A DNA stretch of 64,000 nucleotides from contig CP154955.1 of assembly GCA_039621445.1 (NCBI GenBank), forward strand, positions 23,398,064 through 23,462,063, in the 5' to 3' direction. The notes below the pieces were generated by a model. The model saw only the letters and a program-made list of their open reading frames with translations, did no database searches and was not told the DNA's origin. Shown piece after piece: positions 36,155 to 46,685 of this stretch. Source of the DNA: Euglena gracilis (lineage: Eukaryota > Euglenida > Euglenophyceae > Euglenales). Every line of letters begins with the position of its first letter. The first letter of the stretch is position 1. The translations under genes were made by a program, and so were the position numbers.

Positions 36155-37408
36155 TGAGTACTTGTATTTGCCGAAACTGTCACAACCTTGAGGGAACCAT
36201 ACACAGTAGTATGCCCATGCCCACGTTGTTACATTGTGGCATTTTTGGCCTTTCTGGACAGTTTTCATTTCAAACAGCTTAAAATTAGTGGGTAAATTGC
36301 ACCACTCCCCCACTTATAACTCATCCAGACTCTCAACCAGGCAATTGCTTAAGCACTGACCGACCCCCCCCCCCCCCGGGGGGTGGGTGACTGGTTTTTT
36401 CAGAGTGACTGACTGGTTTTTGGCCCGGACCCCCCCCGGGGGGGGGTCGGCCAGGAGCAGGCAAAAGTGGCTTGAGTGACCCCGGCGCCGAAGGTGCCGG
36501 AAAATTTTTTTGGCCTAAAGTGTCCTAAAGTGACTGTAAAGTGGCCGGTTTTCTGAGTGGCCGACCCCCCGGAGGGGGGGGGGGGTAGTGACTGGCTGGT
36601 TTTTTGAAAATGAGTAGTAACTGACTGGTTTTTAAAAAAGTGGAGTGAACCCCCTCCTCCCCCCAGGGGTCGGTAAAAAATTGTATGCTCTCAACCTCCC
36701 TAAAATAAAAAATTAACGAGGAACACGAGAAGCTGGCAGGCCTTGCATTACGTCTTCAGTTTAACCCCCCCCCCCATTTATATCTGTCAAACCAGATGCC
36801 ATAACCCAGGCGTTGCTCGAGTCGAAGGACACCTGATCCCCTTGGGGGAGGGGTGCAGCCAGCAGCGTTTTTCCAGCCTTCCCCCCCCCCCATGCAGGCT
36901 ATCCCATGGACCCGAGGGGGGGGGCAGTTCCACCTGGGGGACCCCATAGGAGGTCCAGCAACCAGCTTTTTTCCAGCCATCCAAGTTTTCTGGCCTCTGA
37001 GCTGCTCCCCTGGGGGGGTTGCTAAGCGACACCCTGGCCATAACCCCCATTTTTTTTAAACTTCAGGAAGACTCTGGGCGAACAGTGCAACAGTTAGCAC
37101 CTTGGTCAGCGGTTCAGAACCAAACATTACAAGTGGGGTGCGATTTACAGGGAATGCAAATGGAATGATGCAGCGTATGTTTGTTCATTTTTGTGCCCAT
37201 TCAATTCCTTGAGGAGCTTGTGAATAACTAATTTGTTGCATGGTTTCCCTTTTTGCGCAATGAAAATTTTGTCAATCTGCTTTTCATTCAATCTGTTTTG
37301 TGATTTGTTTATTACGGTTTTTTATTGGTTTATTACGGTTTTTCGTCATGATTTCAGCATGAATATTGTCATCTGAACGGACCGGATAAAACAGGACAGT
37401 TTTGTCCT
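36155..37408. other. Repeat-rich region downstream of the secreted-protein gene
   Basis: No exon is supported. It holds dispersed repeat copy B (36380-36700), several poly-C/G blocks, and the second copy of the 70-bp repeat (36960-37029). The remainder is AT-rich. Confidence 0.5.
36380..36700. repeat. Dispersed repeat family, copy B
   Basis: The same order of blocks as 1346-1600: 'actggtttttggcccggacccccc', 'gccgaaggtgccggaaaattttt', 'agtggccgacccccc', 'tagtgactggctggtttt', 'ggtaaaaaattgtatg'. It is preceded by 'caggcaattgcttaagcactgaccg', which resembles the CAGGC..TTGCTTAAG end of the MITE at 4673. The two families may therefore share ends. Confidence 0.6.
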
Positions 37409-38090
37409 TAGGCGGCCTAATTCGCACTTAAGCTGTTTTATGTTGATTTGCGCATTTGCGCAAATTTCCGAATTTTTTTGCTTCGGCTGCATGGCTCCGG
37501 GGGGTTTGAAAACACGATGACAAGAGAGTGCTAAAAATAAGCAAAATTCTGTTTTTGGCGGTATGACCCCTTGGACTTTGGCAAAAAATGGTGTTTTTGG
37601 GGGGTCCGGGAATGGGCTCCGCACGTCGAAACCCCCGGGACCTTCCTCCCTGGGAGGAGAAAAAACGCAAAAAGGCATTTCGACCCACCAGCGCCCCGTT
37701 TTGGGCCGCCAACCCATTGACTTTGGACGGCACAGGAACGGGACCTTTACTGCTTTTGTTGCTCTTTTCAGCTGTTTTCCTGGGTGAGCCCGAGCTGCCG
37801 GCGGTCTGTGTCTTGGGTGTTTGCCGGACTGCTTTGCTTGCGGTGCCGGTGTGCAGTTTTGGTGTATTTGTTAAAGCGCAGGGAGGAAGTGCGAGGAAGT
37901 GCCGGGGTGTGTTGGTGTGGTGAGACCAAGAAAGACTTAGTGTAAGGAAGGTAAGTGTGGGGTGTTGGGCAAGTGAAGTGCAGAGGGGAAGAAATAGGGT
38001 CTGCAGGGAATGAAAGGGACGGGTGCCAACCGCCCCACTTACACCCAGGATCCGCGCAACCAGTTTTGTGGCAAAGAACCAAGCGGAAGA

Positions 38091-38208
38091 AGCCCAACCC
38101 TTGAAGGACAAAATTGTATTTATGGGCGCAAGTGCGCGCACAAACATAATTATGTTGGTGCACACAATTGCACCCATAAACACAATTTTGTCCTTCAAAG
38201 GTTGGGCT
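38091..38208. repeat. 118-bp foldback
   Basis: The arms 'agcccaacccttgaaggaca' and onward (38091-38146) pair with the complement of 38153-38208, apart from a few mismatches and a one-base length difference. Each arm also carries a 'gcgcaagtgcgcgcac'-like hairpin motif. No target duplication is visible. Confidence 0.8.
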
Positions 38209-38765
38209 TTGGCGCCCATGAACTGACACCGTCGATAAACGGCGTGACAAAGAGGCCGTGACGGCGCGGACCAGCGGGCCGTCCAGAAACATAGTTTGGT
38301 GGGTTTGCCACACCCCTTGTCGACGGCGCAAGCTTATGGGCGCAAATGCGCGCACAAACAAATTGTGTTGGTGGGTGTTAATGCACACAAAAACATAAAG
38401 AGGAAGGATGTTACGGAAACACAACCTTCAAACACCAGCAGTTCATTTGCGCCAATGCGCGCATCACGTTGTTTGTGGGCGCAAATGCGCAAATGAACCA
38501 CCTGCTGAAGTTCCAGAATTTAACAAGTGGCCCATTTGCGCTTTTTGTCCCCATCAACAACGGGATGCACGCCAATGCGCAAATCAACCACAATGGTAAC
38601 AAAACAGCAACATCACTGGGCCCCGCAACAACTACCTTTAATGGTTTCTGAAGGGGTTCAACCCAAACGACCACACCATCTTCTCCAACATCAGGTATTA
38701 GGGGGCCAATTCTACTCTAGTGATGGGTCCCAGGAAAGTTTGAGATGGAAGGTCTCCTGAAGGTG

Positions 38766-39060
38766 GTGGTTATGCAGCCACCCGATCGGTGCACGTCCTC
38801 CGGCACCGATTTTAGGACCCCAAAGGCTCTGCCGCTGGCCGCGCGGCTTGGGCTCCACTGCTGCAGCCAAATCAGCTGCTGCTGCACCCACCAGGTCGGC
38901 ATCCACCTCTCCAGTGCAACAGCACCCACCGAAGCGGCCACGTTATACCCCGCAACCGGGGCGTGAGACTGGGGAGACGACGTGGTGCCAGTACATGGCA
39001 ACCAACAGCCGGAGAGAGAGAGCCCTCAAACACCGGTTACTTTGGGTGCAAGGAAGCGTT
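38766..39060 (+). other. GC-rich, possibly coding stretch inside the TIR element
   Basis: One frame contains PVQQHPPKRPRYTPQPGRET followed by GETTWCQYMA, and base composition is unlike the surrounding AT-rich DNA. It could be an exon of a host gene disrupted by the elements, or part of an element protein. I do not recognise it, and neither start nor splice borders are clear. Confidence 0.2.
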
Positions 39061-39210
39061 GAGCCTTACCACTCGATTCATTGCATGAAAGCTGTGGGGT
39101 TTACCCCCCCCCAAATTATGCACAAAAGCTGGGGTGTTCTACGTTTTTCAAGGGAAAATGGTGGAGAATGACCAGAAACTCCGGCCCGACGCATCCCGGG
39201 TATTTCAGGT

Positions 39211-39479
39211 GGCAGCAAGATTCTACTTGCCCCCAGGGGGGGCAAGTAAAATCTCCAGGGGGGGGTCAAATTTTTTTTGCGTTAATGATGGAGTAGGGTG
39301 AGGTGCGCGAGTTAGGCCTAAGGTTAGGCCTAACTTATTGACGGGTGTTAGGTGTACAAGTTACGGTTAGGCCGAATGCGCGCACCTAACCCTGCTCCAT
39401 CATTAACGCAAAAAATTTTGACCCCCCTGGAGATTCTATTTGCCCCCCCCCCTGGGGGGGCAAGTAGAATCTTGCTGCC
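39211..39479. mobile_element. 269-bp MITE with long TIRs and 8-bp TSD
   Basis: The ends GGCAGCAAGATTCTACTTGC plus poly-C are inverted repeats. The symmetry extends inward through 'tctccagggggg' and 'ttttgcgttaatgatgga' to about 90-100 bp per arm. The flanks are a perfect 8-bp direct repeat TTTCAGGT (39203-39210 and 39480-39487). The centre is a short 'ttaggcctaaggttaggcctaa' region. It is non-coding and was mobilised in trans. An 8-bp duplication again points to a hAT-type enzyme, though the ends differ from the MITE at 4673. Confidence 0.9.
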
Positions 39480-40158
39480 TTTCAGGTACCAATTTTTGAC
39501 TTCTTGTAACGCAGTACTGTTGCAGAAAAGGTGCCGAACAGCCACACGTCGTTACACGTCATCAATTCCTTACGTTTAATTGCCAAACGGATGAGGCCCA
39601 AAAACAACAGGACTTGTGTTGTGCAAATGTACACACGTAAGGTAAGGCAAATTTTCGCCAGTCAGATGCCGTGTTCAAATGAACAGTACACACTACCTCT
39701 CACCACAAATTCGCATTTGCGCGCACCAGCATAATTTTCTGTGTGTGCGTTAAGGCTCGCACACACCGCACTATTTTGAAGTGAAAATTTAAATGTTGAT
39801 TTACACATTTGTGCCCACCAACATATTTTTGTTTGTTGGTGCGCGCAAATGCGCGCACCAACATGCCTCTCACGTTCAATAACCTCGTGGGGTCATGGTC
39901 CTCGTCAGTGTCCTTTAACACAGACATGTTGTTCATTGCCTCCCGTGCACAAACCATCCGCATACCAGGTTCCCCAAGTGGTTGGTGCGCGCATTTGTGC
40001 CCACCAACAAAATTTGTTTGTTGACGCATTTGCGCCCACAAACATGTCATATTTACTTCAAAGTTTGTGTTGGGCGCAAATGCGCCCACAATCAAATTGT
40101 GTTTGTGTGCGCATTTGCGCCCACAAACACACACCAGTGGCGTGACGGCTGGCTGACG

Positions 40159-40607
40159 TAAACCCCCTCCCATTTATACTGATGGGTAGGTATGTCACTT
40201 TCACATTTCTTGAAATCCCAGGGGGGTCGGTATAAATGGGTCATGGTGCTCAACTGGGGGGGGGGGGGGGCTGGGACGAGGCGACGTGCATTTATCCTTT
40301 CCCCCAATTTCTCGTCCAACCCCCAAAAACAACAGTTCATCTGTTCACATTTTGCCAAAGATTAGGCCAGGGGGACCTGAGTCCTTTTTTGTGTTTACTG
40401 CGACCTCCTTTTGCTTTGTGTGCTTTGCCTTTGTGTGCAACGGATGCAAGAGAGGGGATCGGTATCAATGGATTTATTTTTGATTTTTCCAAGGGGGGTC
40501 GGTATAAATGGGGGAGTCCGTATAATGGATTTTAATGGATTTCTTCTGATTTTTCTTGGGGATCGGTGTAAACGGGGGGGGGGGGGGCTTTTTAAATGGG
40601 GGGTTTA
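40159..40607. mobile_element. C-rich foldback element with TAAACCCCC ends
   Basis: The left end taaaccccctcccatttata is mirrored at the right by 'taaatggggggttta'. Repeated 'ggtataaatggg' and 'atcggtat(c/a)aa' words lie between poly-G blocks. The interior is non-coding. It resembles the 14174-14533 foldback in composition. No target duplication was recognised. Confidence 0.5.
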
Positions 40608-41343
40608 GTCTGTAGTGTGTGATGTAATAAGGCTCTGTCTGTCCTTACGGGTGGCTGCAGTATCCAAGCCAGTTCCAAGTGTCATAACAGCGAGTGTGTG
40701 CTTCCAACCTGTTTCACATCTGACTGCACCAGTCTCACCCTCCGCCCTCTTCGCATCACTCGGTTCCAAAAACATCGCAAAAATTATAAATTTGCGCAAA
40801 TGCGCCCATTTCAAAAAAAAAACCCGTAAGTGCGAATCCGGCCGCCTAGTTGTCGTATTTCAGGTCTATGTGCATGTCCCAATGCCTGCAAAAATTGCGC
40901 AAATTACAATGGGAATCAAGCCCCGGTTCGGACCGAAGGTGGGTCCACCCTTAATTTTATATGTGGTTGGCGTGATATATTTTTCCTCTTTATTTTAGTC
41001 AGTGCAAAAAAAAATTTTTTTTTGTGTTTGAAAAATTTTCTCGTTCAATTTTTGCATTTTTATATGTTTTTTTGCATATTTCTTTGCACATACTGGGTTA
41101 TGCACATAACTGTTGGGTTCAGACTTCTCAGCCAAAATGATTCTGTCCAAATGCCCCAGAAATCACAAGAACACCGTCTTTTTGACCTCATTCTGTGTGT
41201 GACAATTTCCCAAAAAAAATTCGCAAATAGGCTGGATGCCTTCCTAGTTTTTGTTTTGCGGTAGATAGCTTTCCTTTCTGCTCAAATTTCCAATTAGAGC
41301 GCGATTTTGTTTGCATGCTTTTTTTTAAATAATTTTGAACGTC

Positions 41344-41452
41344 TTCTTCAAGGTGCAGGCCGGATCTAAGCCCTGGGACGGAACAAGCATTTTGTTCCTG
41401 GAGGACAATACTGTGCTGGATGGTACCACTGCGCACGGCCACACCATTGGTC
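41344..41452 (+). other. Isolated exon-like segment
   Basis: After a pyrimidine-rich stretch and 'gtgcag', the frame reads SKPWDGTSILFLEDNTVLDG and then TTAHGHTIG before 'gtcagg'. It has protein-like composition and GT/AG borders, but no partner exons could be joined to it. It may belong to a gene broken up by the surrounding elements. Confidence 0.25.
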
Positions 41453-41765
41453 AGGCATTGGTTGGGTTCTTTTGGCCTTGTCCTGTGCTCACCCCAAATT
41501 TGGTTCCCTGGAAAAAGAGGAACAGTGGGGGGGGTGTAGGTTTTAGATCAGTCCTGCTTGGCAACCAGTATATTTCTTCTCAGCCATATAGGGAAGACCT
41601 ACCAATACATCTCTTTAAGGTTTTGCAGACCTTTCGGGTGGGGCTGTTGCAGCCAGCTTCGATTTTGGACCAGCAGCAGCAGTGCTGCAGCACCCCCCCC
41701 CCCCCTAGGGGGTGCTGCTGGCCCTGCTGGCCAGCACCTGTTTTGCAGGATCCAGCCCAAAAACT

Positions 41766-43052
41766 TAGGTGGCCAAACGCGCACTTAAGGCTTTGATTTT
41801 TAGCTTGCGCTTTGGCGCAAATTTCCAAACTTTTTGAGACCAAGCAGTGAAACCCACCCTTTTGACCCTCTGGTTCCGCGGAGACCCTCCACAGTGGCGT
41901 GTGCATCATTTGCCGATGTTGGGACCCTGCACCATTTTTAAAAAAAAATACCTCTTCTTTTCCAAACAGATATTTTCGGACTTTCAAAAGTCACTCAAAA
42001 AGAAGGGCCCCTCAGGCATGCTTAACTGCGAAGCAAGGGGAGGAACCTCCGGCACTGGCAGTTGGGCTCACAACGCCCAGGACAAGAGACGTCTGGGTAT
42101 GAAGAAGTTGGTGGTTGCTTTCACACACCAGGAGGTGGCTTCCTGTCCCAGGCAAGGCTTCCCTCCATTTTAACTCTGTTCGCTCTGGTAATGCGATGCT
42201 TCCAAGACTGCTCTCTCCACCCACAGTGATGAAAATAAGAAATTAGAAATTGGTGCCCATTGTGCCAAAGTGCAATGGGCAGGCTTATGGAGAATGAAAA
42301 TTGAAGAGTTACATTGTGCCAAAGCGCAATAAAAATACAATTTTAAAACTGTAAAAGCAGCGTGGGTGTTGCGCCGACACGCAACGTTGACCAATTCTGA
42401 CGCAACGTGACCGAGAGTAGGCTTCTGTCTCTCTGTCCTAGATTTTTGTGCTCTATTCCCTCTGGTGTTCATACTCTGCCAGGGCCTTCCTCTTCCTCCG
42501 TTGTGAGATAAGTTTCAAACAGTTATTGCGCTTCGGCGCAACACCCATGCCAATGCAAAGTTGTAAAAATTGTATTTGTGCTTTGGCGCAATATAACTCT
42601 TAAATTTCCATTCTTCATAAGCCTGCCCATTGCGCTTTGGCGCAATGGAAACACATGTTGACATATACGTTGCTGTCATTGTGCAAGTGCAGCAATGGTC
42701 ACCCACGTGTTGAATTACAAAAAAGTAAAAGAATTTGCGCCAAAGCCCAAAGCGTTTTATTTTTTAAATGAAAAAATCTTTGTGCCAAAGCGCAAATGCG
42801 CAGTGGAGTCCCCTCGTTTCATCACCTGGTGCTTTGTGTTCATGCACACTGGGACCCGGGAGCGCTGTGCCCGTAGATTGTGGAGTCCCAAGTCGTTGGT
42901 TTTGCCCCAGGCCCTGGGGGTGCAGGGAGACACTAATTTGGATTGTCTCGAGTCTCAGGCCACGGTGTTCGAAAACAGATTTTTTTTTGTGATTTGCGTG
43001 TCGGCGCAAATTCACAGTCACTTTCAAAGCTAAGTGCGAGTTTGGCTGCCTA
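41766..43052. mobile_element. 1.29-kb TIR DNA element (TAGGYRGCC family)
   Basis: The left end TAGGTGGCCAAACGCGCACT (41766) is followed by a TTGCGCTTTGGCGCAA hairpin. The right end, read on the minus strand, is TAGGCAGCCAAACTCGCACT with a TTTGCGCCGACACGCAAA hairpin inside it. These match the ends of the 37409-40848 element at most positions. Inside lies the separate foldback 42257-42648. Open frames at 41990-42165 and 42810-42970 have some protein sense but no recognisable domain. No target duplication is visible. Confidence 0.55.
42257..42648. mobile_element. 392-bp foldback with hairpin-tipped 125-bp arms
   Basis: The left arm 42257-42385 and right arm 42526-42648 are inverted copies, about 80-85% alike by eye. 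They begin CCATTG(C/T)GCCAAAG(C/T)GCAA followed by TGGGCAGGCTTATG. Each arm contains three TTGCGC..GCGCAA hairpins in the same order. The element's tips are themselves palindromes (CCATTGCGC, 4-base loop, GCGCAATGG). The central 140 bp are non-coding. Confidence 0.75.
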
Positions 43053-44149
43053 AGAATTTTGGTGCAAAGCACCGAATTTTTTTGAAAAAAGTGTTCAAAA
43101 ATGATTAAAAATGTCGGTTTGTGGGTGTTTTGGGTGTTTTTTTTGCGTTTTTTTTTGTCAGATACTCAGCTTTCAAAGCTGTTGTTCCCAGGTCAATTTT
43201 TTTTAGGCATTTGTCCAGTTTTGGCCTAGCCTGGCCCCGCTCAGGCCCGGCGGGTCCACCCCCCCCCCTGGGTAGGGGCGGGCCAGCCAGACCAAATTTC
43301 TAGCCCAAAATTCCTGGCCCTAGCCCAGCGACAGAAGTTATGCAAATGGGTGTGTGAAGGATTATTCAAAACATTGGTTTCGTTGCTGAAGGGTTTTCCC
43401 ATGCACAGTGTCACAGTGGGAGGGGGACGACACCCATCCCTCCACCAGACCAAACGGACAGCTTGTCTCCAAGGGGTGAAAGAGGGACAAGGGATATATC
43501 GAAGCCTGTCAGTGCAGCCAGTTGTTGTGGACCCAAGCACGTCGCCAACTCCAACCTCAAGTATGACGCCCACCAGAACATGCTCCGGGACAGCCAGTGC
43601 GACACACACCGCGACTACGAATAGGCCACACAACCTGCTCTTTCCGTTTTCTGAATGTTTGATTTTTTTTCTCGCCGGTGTATTTTGTTTGTTCTGAACC
43701 ACAAAACTACATCAACATTCAAAAAAAAGCTGGAAGAATTGGGAATGGTCTTCTGGCTGTTCTTCGAGTCGGAGAGGCATTGCTTTGGCCATTCATTTTT
43801 GTTTTTAATTTTCTTTCACTCTGCAGAAATAACAATGCACAGCATCACGCTTTGGAGTCTGGCCGTTTATTCAGATCAATTAATTTTTCAAAAGGATAAT
43901 AATATCTGTTTTTTTAATTTTATTCCCATTTCTGGGTGTGGTGCTATAATGTTGGTGTTTTTTTTAGTTATTTGGGTTGAGGTTAGGTTACGGTTGAGGT
44001 TGTGTTCAAAATTAAAACATGCAAGACATGTCAGCATTTCAGACGACTAGAAGACCACTAGCCGGTTTAGGTGTCCGGGGAGTTTTTCCACCTGTTTTGG
44101 GTCCCAAATGAGTGGCCTGAGAGCGACGTCCATAAAAACCCTCACTGCC
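43053..44149. other. Mostly non-coding; one Thr/Ser/Pro-rich open stretch
   Basis: At about 43525-43640 a frame reads VDPSTSPTPTSSMTPTRTCS and then GTASATHTATTNRP. This resembles the repeat unit encoded by the 54-bp arrays immediately downstream and could be the non-amplified ancestor or a neighbouring mucin-like exon. The remainder is AT-rich. Confidence 0.35.
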
Positions 44150-45118
44150 AACCCGACCCTCACCTGTTCGATGACACCGACCAAGCTGCGCACCGTCACC
44201 ACCAGCCCCACCCTCACCTGTTCGATGACACCAACCAAGCTGCGCACCGTCACCACCAGCCCCACCCTCACAGCCACAATGACACCGACCAAGCTGCGCA
44301 CCGTCACCACCAGCCCCACCCTCACAGCCACAATGACACCAACCAAGCTGCGCACTGTCACCACCAGCCCCACCCTCACAGCCACAATGACACCGACCAA
44401 GCTGCGCACTGTCACCACCAGCCCCACCCTCACAGCCACAATGACACCGACCAAGCTGCGCACCGTCACCACCAGCCCCACCCTCACAGCCACAATGACA
44501 CCAACCAAGCTGCGCACTGTCACCACCAGCCCCACCCTCACAGCCACAATGACAACAACCAAGCTGCGCACCGTCACCACCAGCCCCACCCTCACCTGTT
44601 CGATGACACCGACCAAGTTGCGCACTGTCACCACCAGCCCAACCCTCACCTGTTCGATGACAACAACCAAGCTGCCACCTGTTCGATGATGACACCACCC
44701 AAGCTGCGCCCCGTCACCACCACCCCCACCCTCCCATCTACAATGACACCAACCAAGCTGCGCACCCCCACCACCAGCCCCACCCTCACCTGTTCGATGA
44801 CACCAACCAAGCTGCGCACCCCCACCACCAGCCCAACCCTCACCTGTTCGATGACAGCAACCAAGCTGCGCACCGTCACCACCAGCCCAACCCTCACCTG
44901 TTCGATGACACCAACCAAGCTGCGCACCCTCACCACCAGCCCCACCCTCACCTGTTCGATGACACCAACCAAGCTGCGCACCCCCACCACCAGCCCCACC
45001 CTCACCTGGTCGATGAAAGCAACCAAGCTGCGCAACCCCACCACCAACCCCACCCTCACCCCTTCGAAGACACCAACCAAACTGCGCACCCTCACCACCA
45101 GCCCCACCCTCACCCAGG
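44150..45118 (+). repeat. 54-bp minisatellite encoding TPTKLRT.TTSPTLT..SM, array 1
   Basis: About 17 tandem units of 54 bp. In the plus-strand Thr-rich frame each unit reads TPTKLRTVTTSPTLTCSM or the ATM variant. Because 54 is a multiple of three and stops are rare, other frames are open too, including a hydrophobic minus-strand frame. The Thr-rich frame is continuous at 44108-44689. A truncated unit at about 44670-44700 then moves it by one frame, and it continues to a stop at 45129. If coded, it would be a heavily O-glycosylated mucin-like stalk. It may equally be non-coding. Confidence 0.85.
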
Positions 45119-45427
45119 GCAGGCCATAAATGACAGGAATTTTTTTTTTTTTTTTTCTTAAGGACTGTCCCCCTTTCGGCCAAAGGGCCGACCAAGGGCC
45201 GGATTGGGACTTGAACGGGTTCCAAAATTTAAAAGTTCAAAAAAAAACACATTTTTTGATGATTTGGGCGGATGGGCGATGGTCCAAGGATGCCAAGAAT
45301 CAGTTTTTTTCCCGATATCAACCTGTTGTCGCCGAAGAATGCCAAATTTCTTTGCCCATTTTCCTGTATGTTTTCATTCAGTGTGCTGGGACAGCGCAGT
45401 TTTTTTATATTTATTTGCTTAAAGACC
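45119..45427. other. 300-bp unrelated segment separating the two arrays
   Basis: Poly-T-rich sequence flanked by similar words, 'cttaaggactgtcc' at 45160 and 'cttaaagaccgccc' at 45419. It looks like an insertion into, or a deletion scar within, one original minisatellite. No gene is visible. Confidence 0.5.
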
Positions 45428-46130
45428 GCCCTGCCCTCACCTGTTCGATGACACCGACCAAGCTGCGCACCCTCACCACCAGCCCCACCCTCACCTGTTC
45501 GATGACACCAACCAAGCTGCGCACCCTCACCACCAGCCCCACCCTCACCTGTTCAATGACACCTACAAAGCTGCGCACCCTCACCACCAGCCCTACCCTC
45601 ACCTGTTCGATGACACCAACCAAGCTGCGCACCCTCACCACCAGCCCAACCCTCACCTGTTCGATGACAGCAACCAAGCTGCGCACCCCCACCACCAGCC
45701 CAACCCTCACCTGTTCAATGACACCTACAAAGCTGTGCACCCTCACCACCAGCCCTACCCTCACCTGTTCGATGACACCAACCAAGCTGCGCACCCTCAC
45801 CACCAGCCCAACCCTCACCTGTTCGATGACAGCAACCAAGCTGCGCACCCCCACCACCAGCCCCACCCTCACCTGTTCGATGACAGCAACCAAGCTGCGC
45901 ACCGTCACCACCAGCCCAACCCTCACCTGTTCGATGACACCGACCAAGCTGCGCACCCTCACCACCAGCCCAACCCTCACCTGTTCGATGACAACAACGA
46001 AGCTGCGCACCGTCACCACCAGCCCAACCCTCACCTGTTCGATGACAACAACCAAGCTGCGCACCGTCACCACCAGCCCCACTCTCACAGCCACAATGAC
46101 ACCGACCAAGCTGCGCATCCTCACCGCAAG
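45428..46130 (+). repeat. 54-bp minisatellite, array 2
   Basis: About 13 units of the same 54-bp repeat, Thr-rich frame open throughout with LRTLTTSPTLT and LRTPTTSPTLT variants. Variant types alternate in blocks, for example the 'ttcaatgacacctacaaag' unit occurs twice, 162 bp apart, which shows amplification of multi-unit blocks. After the array the frame runs on to a stop at 46386 without any recognisable domain. Confidence 0.85.
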
Positions 46131-46685
46131 CCCAACCGTTACTAACAGCGTAAACAACAACACTTTCCCCATTCGACCCGACCCCGTTATCCAACTTTAT
46201 TGCCTGCATTTGCTCTGCATCATCTTGCTCACAAAGCCCCCTCCTGCTAGGGAAATTGTTAACATGCATTACGGTTGTAATACAGCCCCACCTCCTAAAA
46301 GCATTTCCATGGCAGGGCCCACCAATCAGTTGGCCCAACCATGGTCAGACCAACACTCCAGATTTCTGACAAGGGCTTGTTTTTAGTGCCATTTAAACAT
46401 GAGAGCCACAAAATCTGTTTGAATAAAAAGTAAAACTGCAACACACATGCTGGCCTGACCACCCAAGAAAACCAGAAATTGTACATAAATGCATAATTGC
46501 TCGATTCATTCATATTTCCAGAAAAGAATATTTAAAGACATTGTCTGCAACAGATGTGCAAAAAAAAATTAAAAAAAAGTTGTTTTCACCAAGTGAGGAG
46601 TAAGAATCCTGACAAGATAGAAAAGGGATTCCAGCTGGGTAGTAAAAGAAGCAAATAATTTTCAACGTGCTGGCAAGGCATCAAT

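Larger units (their letters stand above)
37409..40848. mobile_element. 3.44-kb TIR DNA element (TAGGCGGCC family)
   Basis: The left end TAGGCGGCCTAATTCGCACT (37409) continues to the 18-bp palindrome TTTGCGCATTTGCGCAAA. The right end, read on the other strand, is TAGGCGGCCGGATTCGCACT, preceded inward by a similar TTTGCGC hairpin near 40795. The flanks TTTGTCCT and GTTGTCGT match at 6 of 8 positions, a possible decayed target duplication. Inside are nested elements at 38091-38208, 39211-39479 and 40159-40607 and many GCGCAAATGCGC hairpins. A GC-rich, coding-like stretch at 38766-39060 is the only candidate for protein. The pairing of these ends is inferred from sequence similarity and orientation. 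Confidence 0.55.
37446..43012. repeat. Cluster of TTTGCGC..GCGCAAA hairpins
   Basis: Some 25 short inverted repeats built on GCGCAAATGCGC or TTGCGCTTTGGCGCAA, for example near 37446, 38340, 38478, 39711, 39843, 39985, 40073, 40110, 40795, 41806, 42313, 42528, 42581, 42630, 42783 and 42994. The last half use a CAAA/TTTG loop, the first half an AA/TT core. They sit at or near the ends of the TIR elements here and are absent from the rest of the window apart from weak matches near 4310-4330. Confidence 0.8.

Noticed and set aside
37600-38000. Minus-strand open stretch at 37.4-38.2 kb as a gene
   Set aside because: It runs through a foldback and the TIR element without any domain, splice signal or stable composition.
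44047-45225. Long minus-strand frame through the 54-bp array (VRVGLVV repeats)
   Set aside because: It is open only because the unit length is a multiple of three. It gives a monotonous hydrophobic repeat, while the plus-strand Thr/Ser/Pro frame is the more plausible one.
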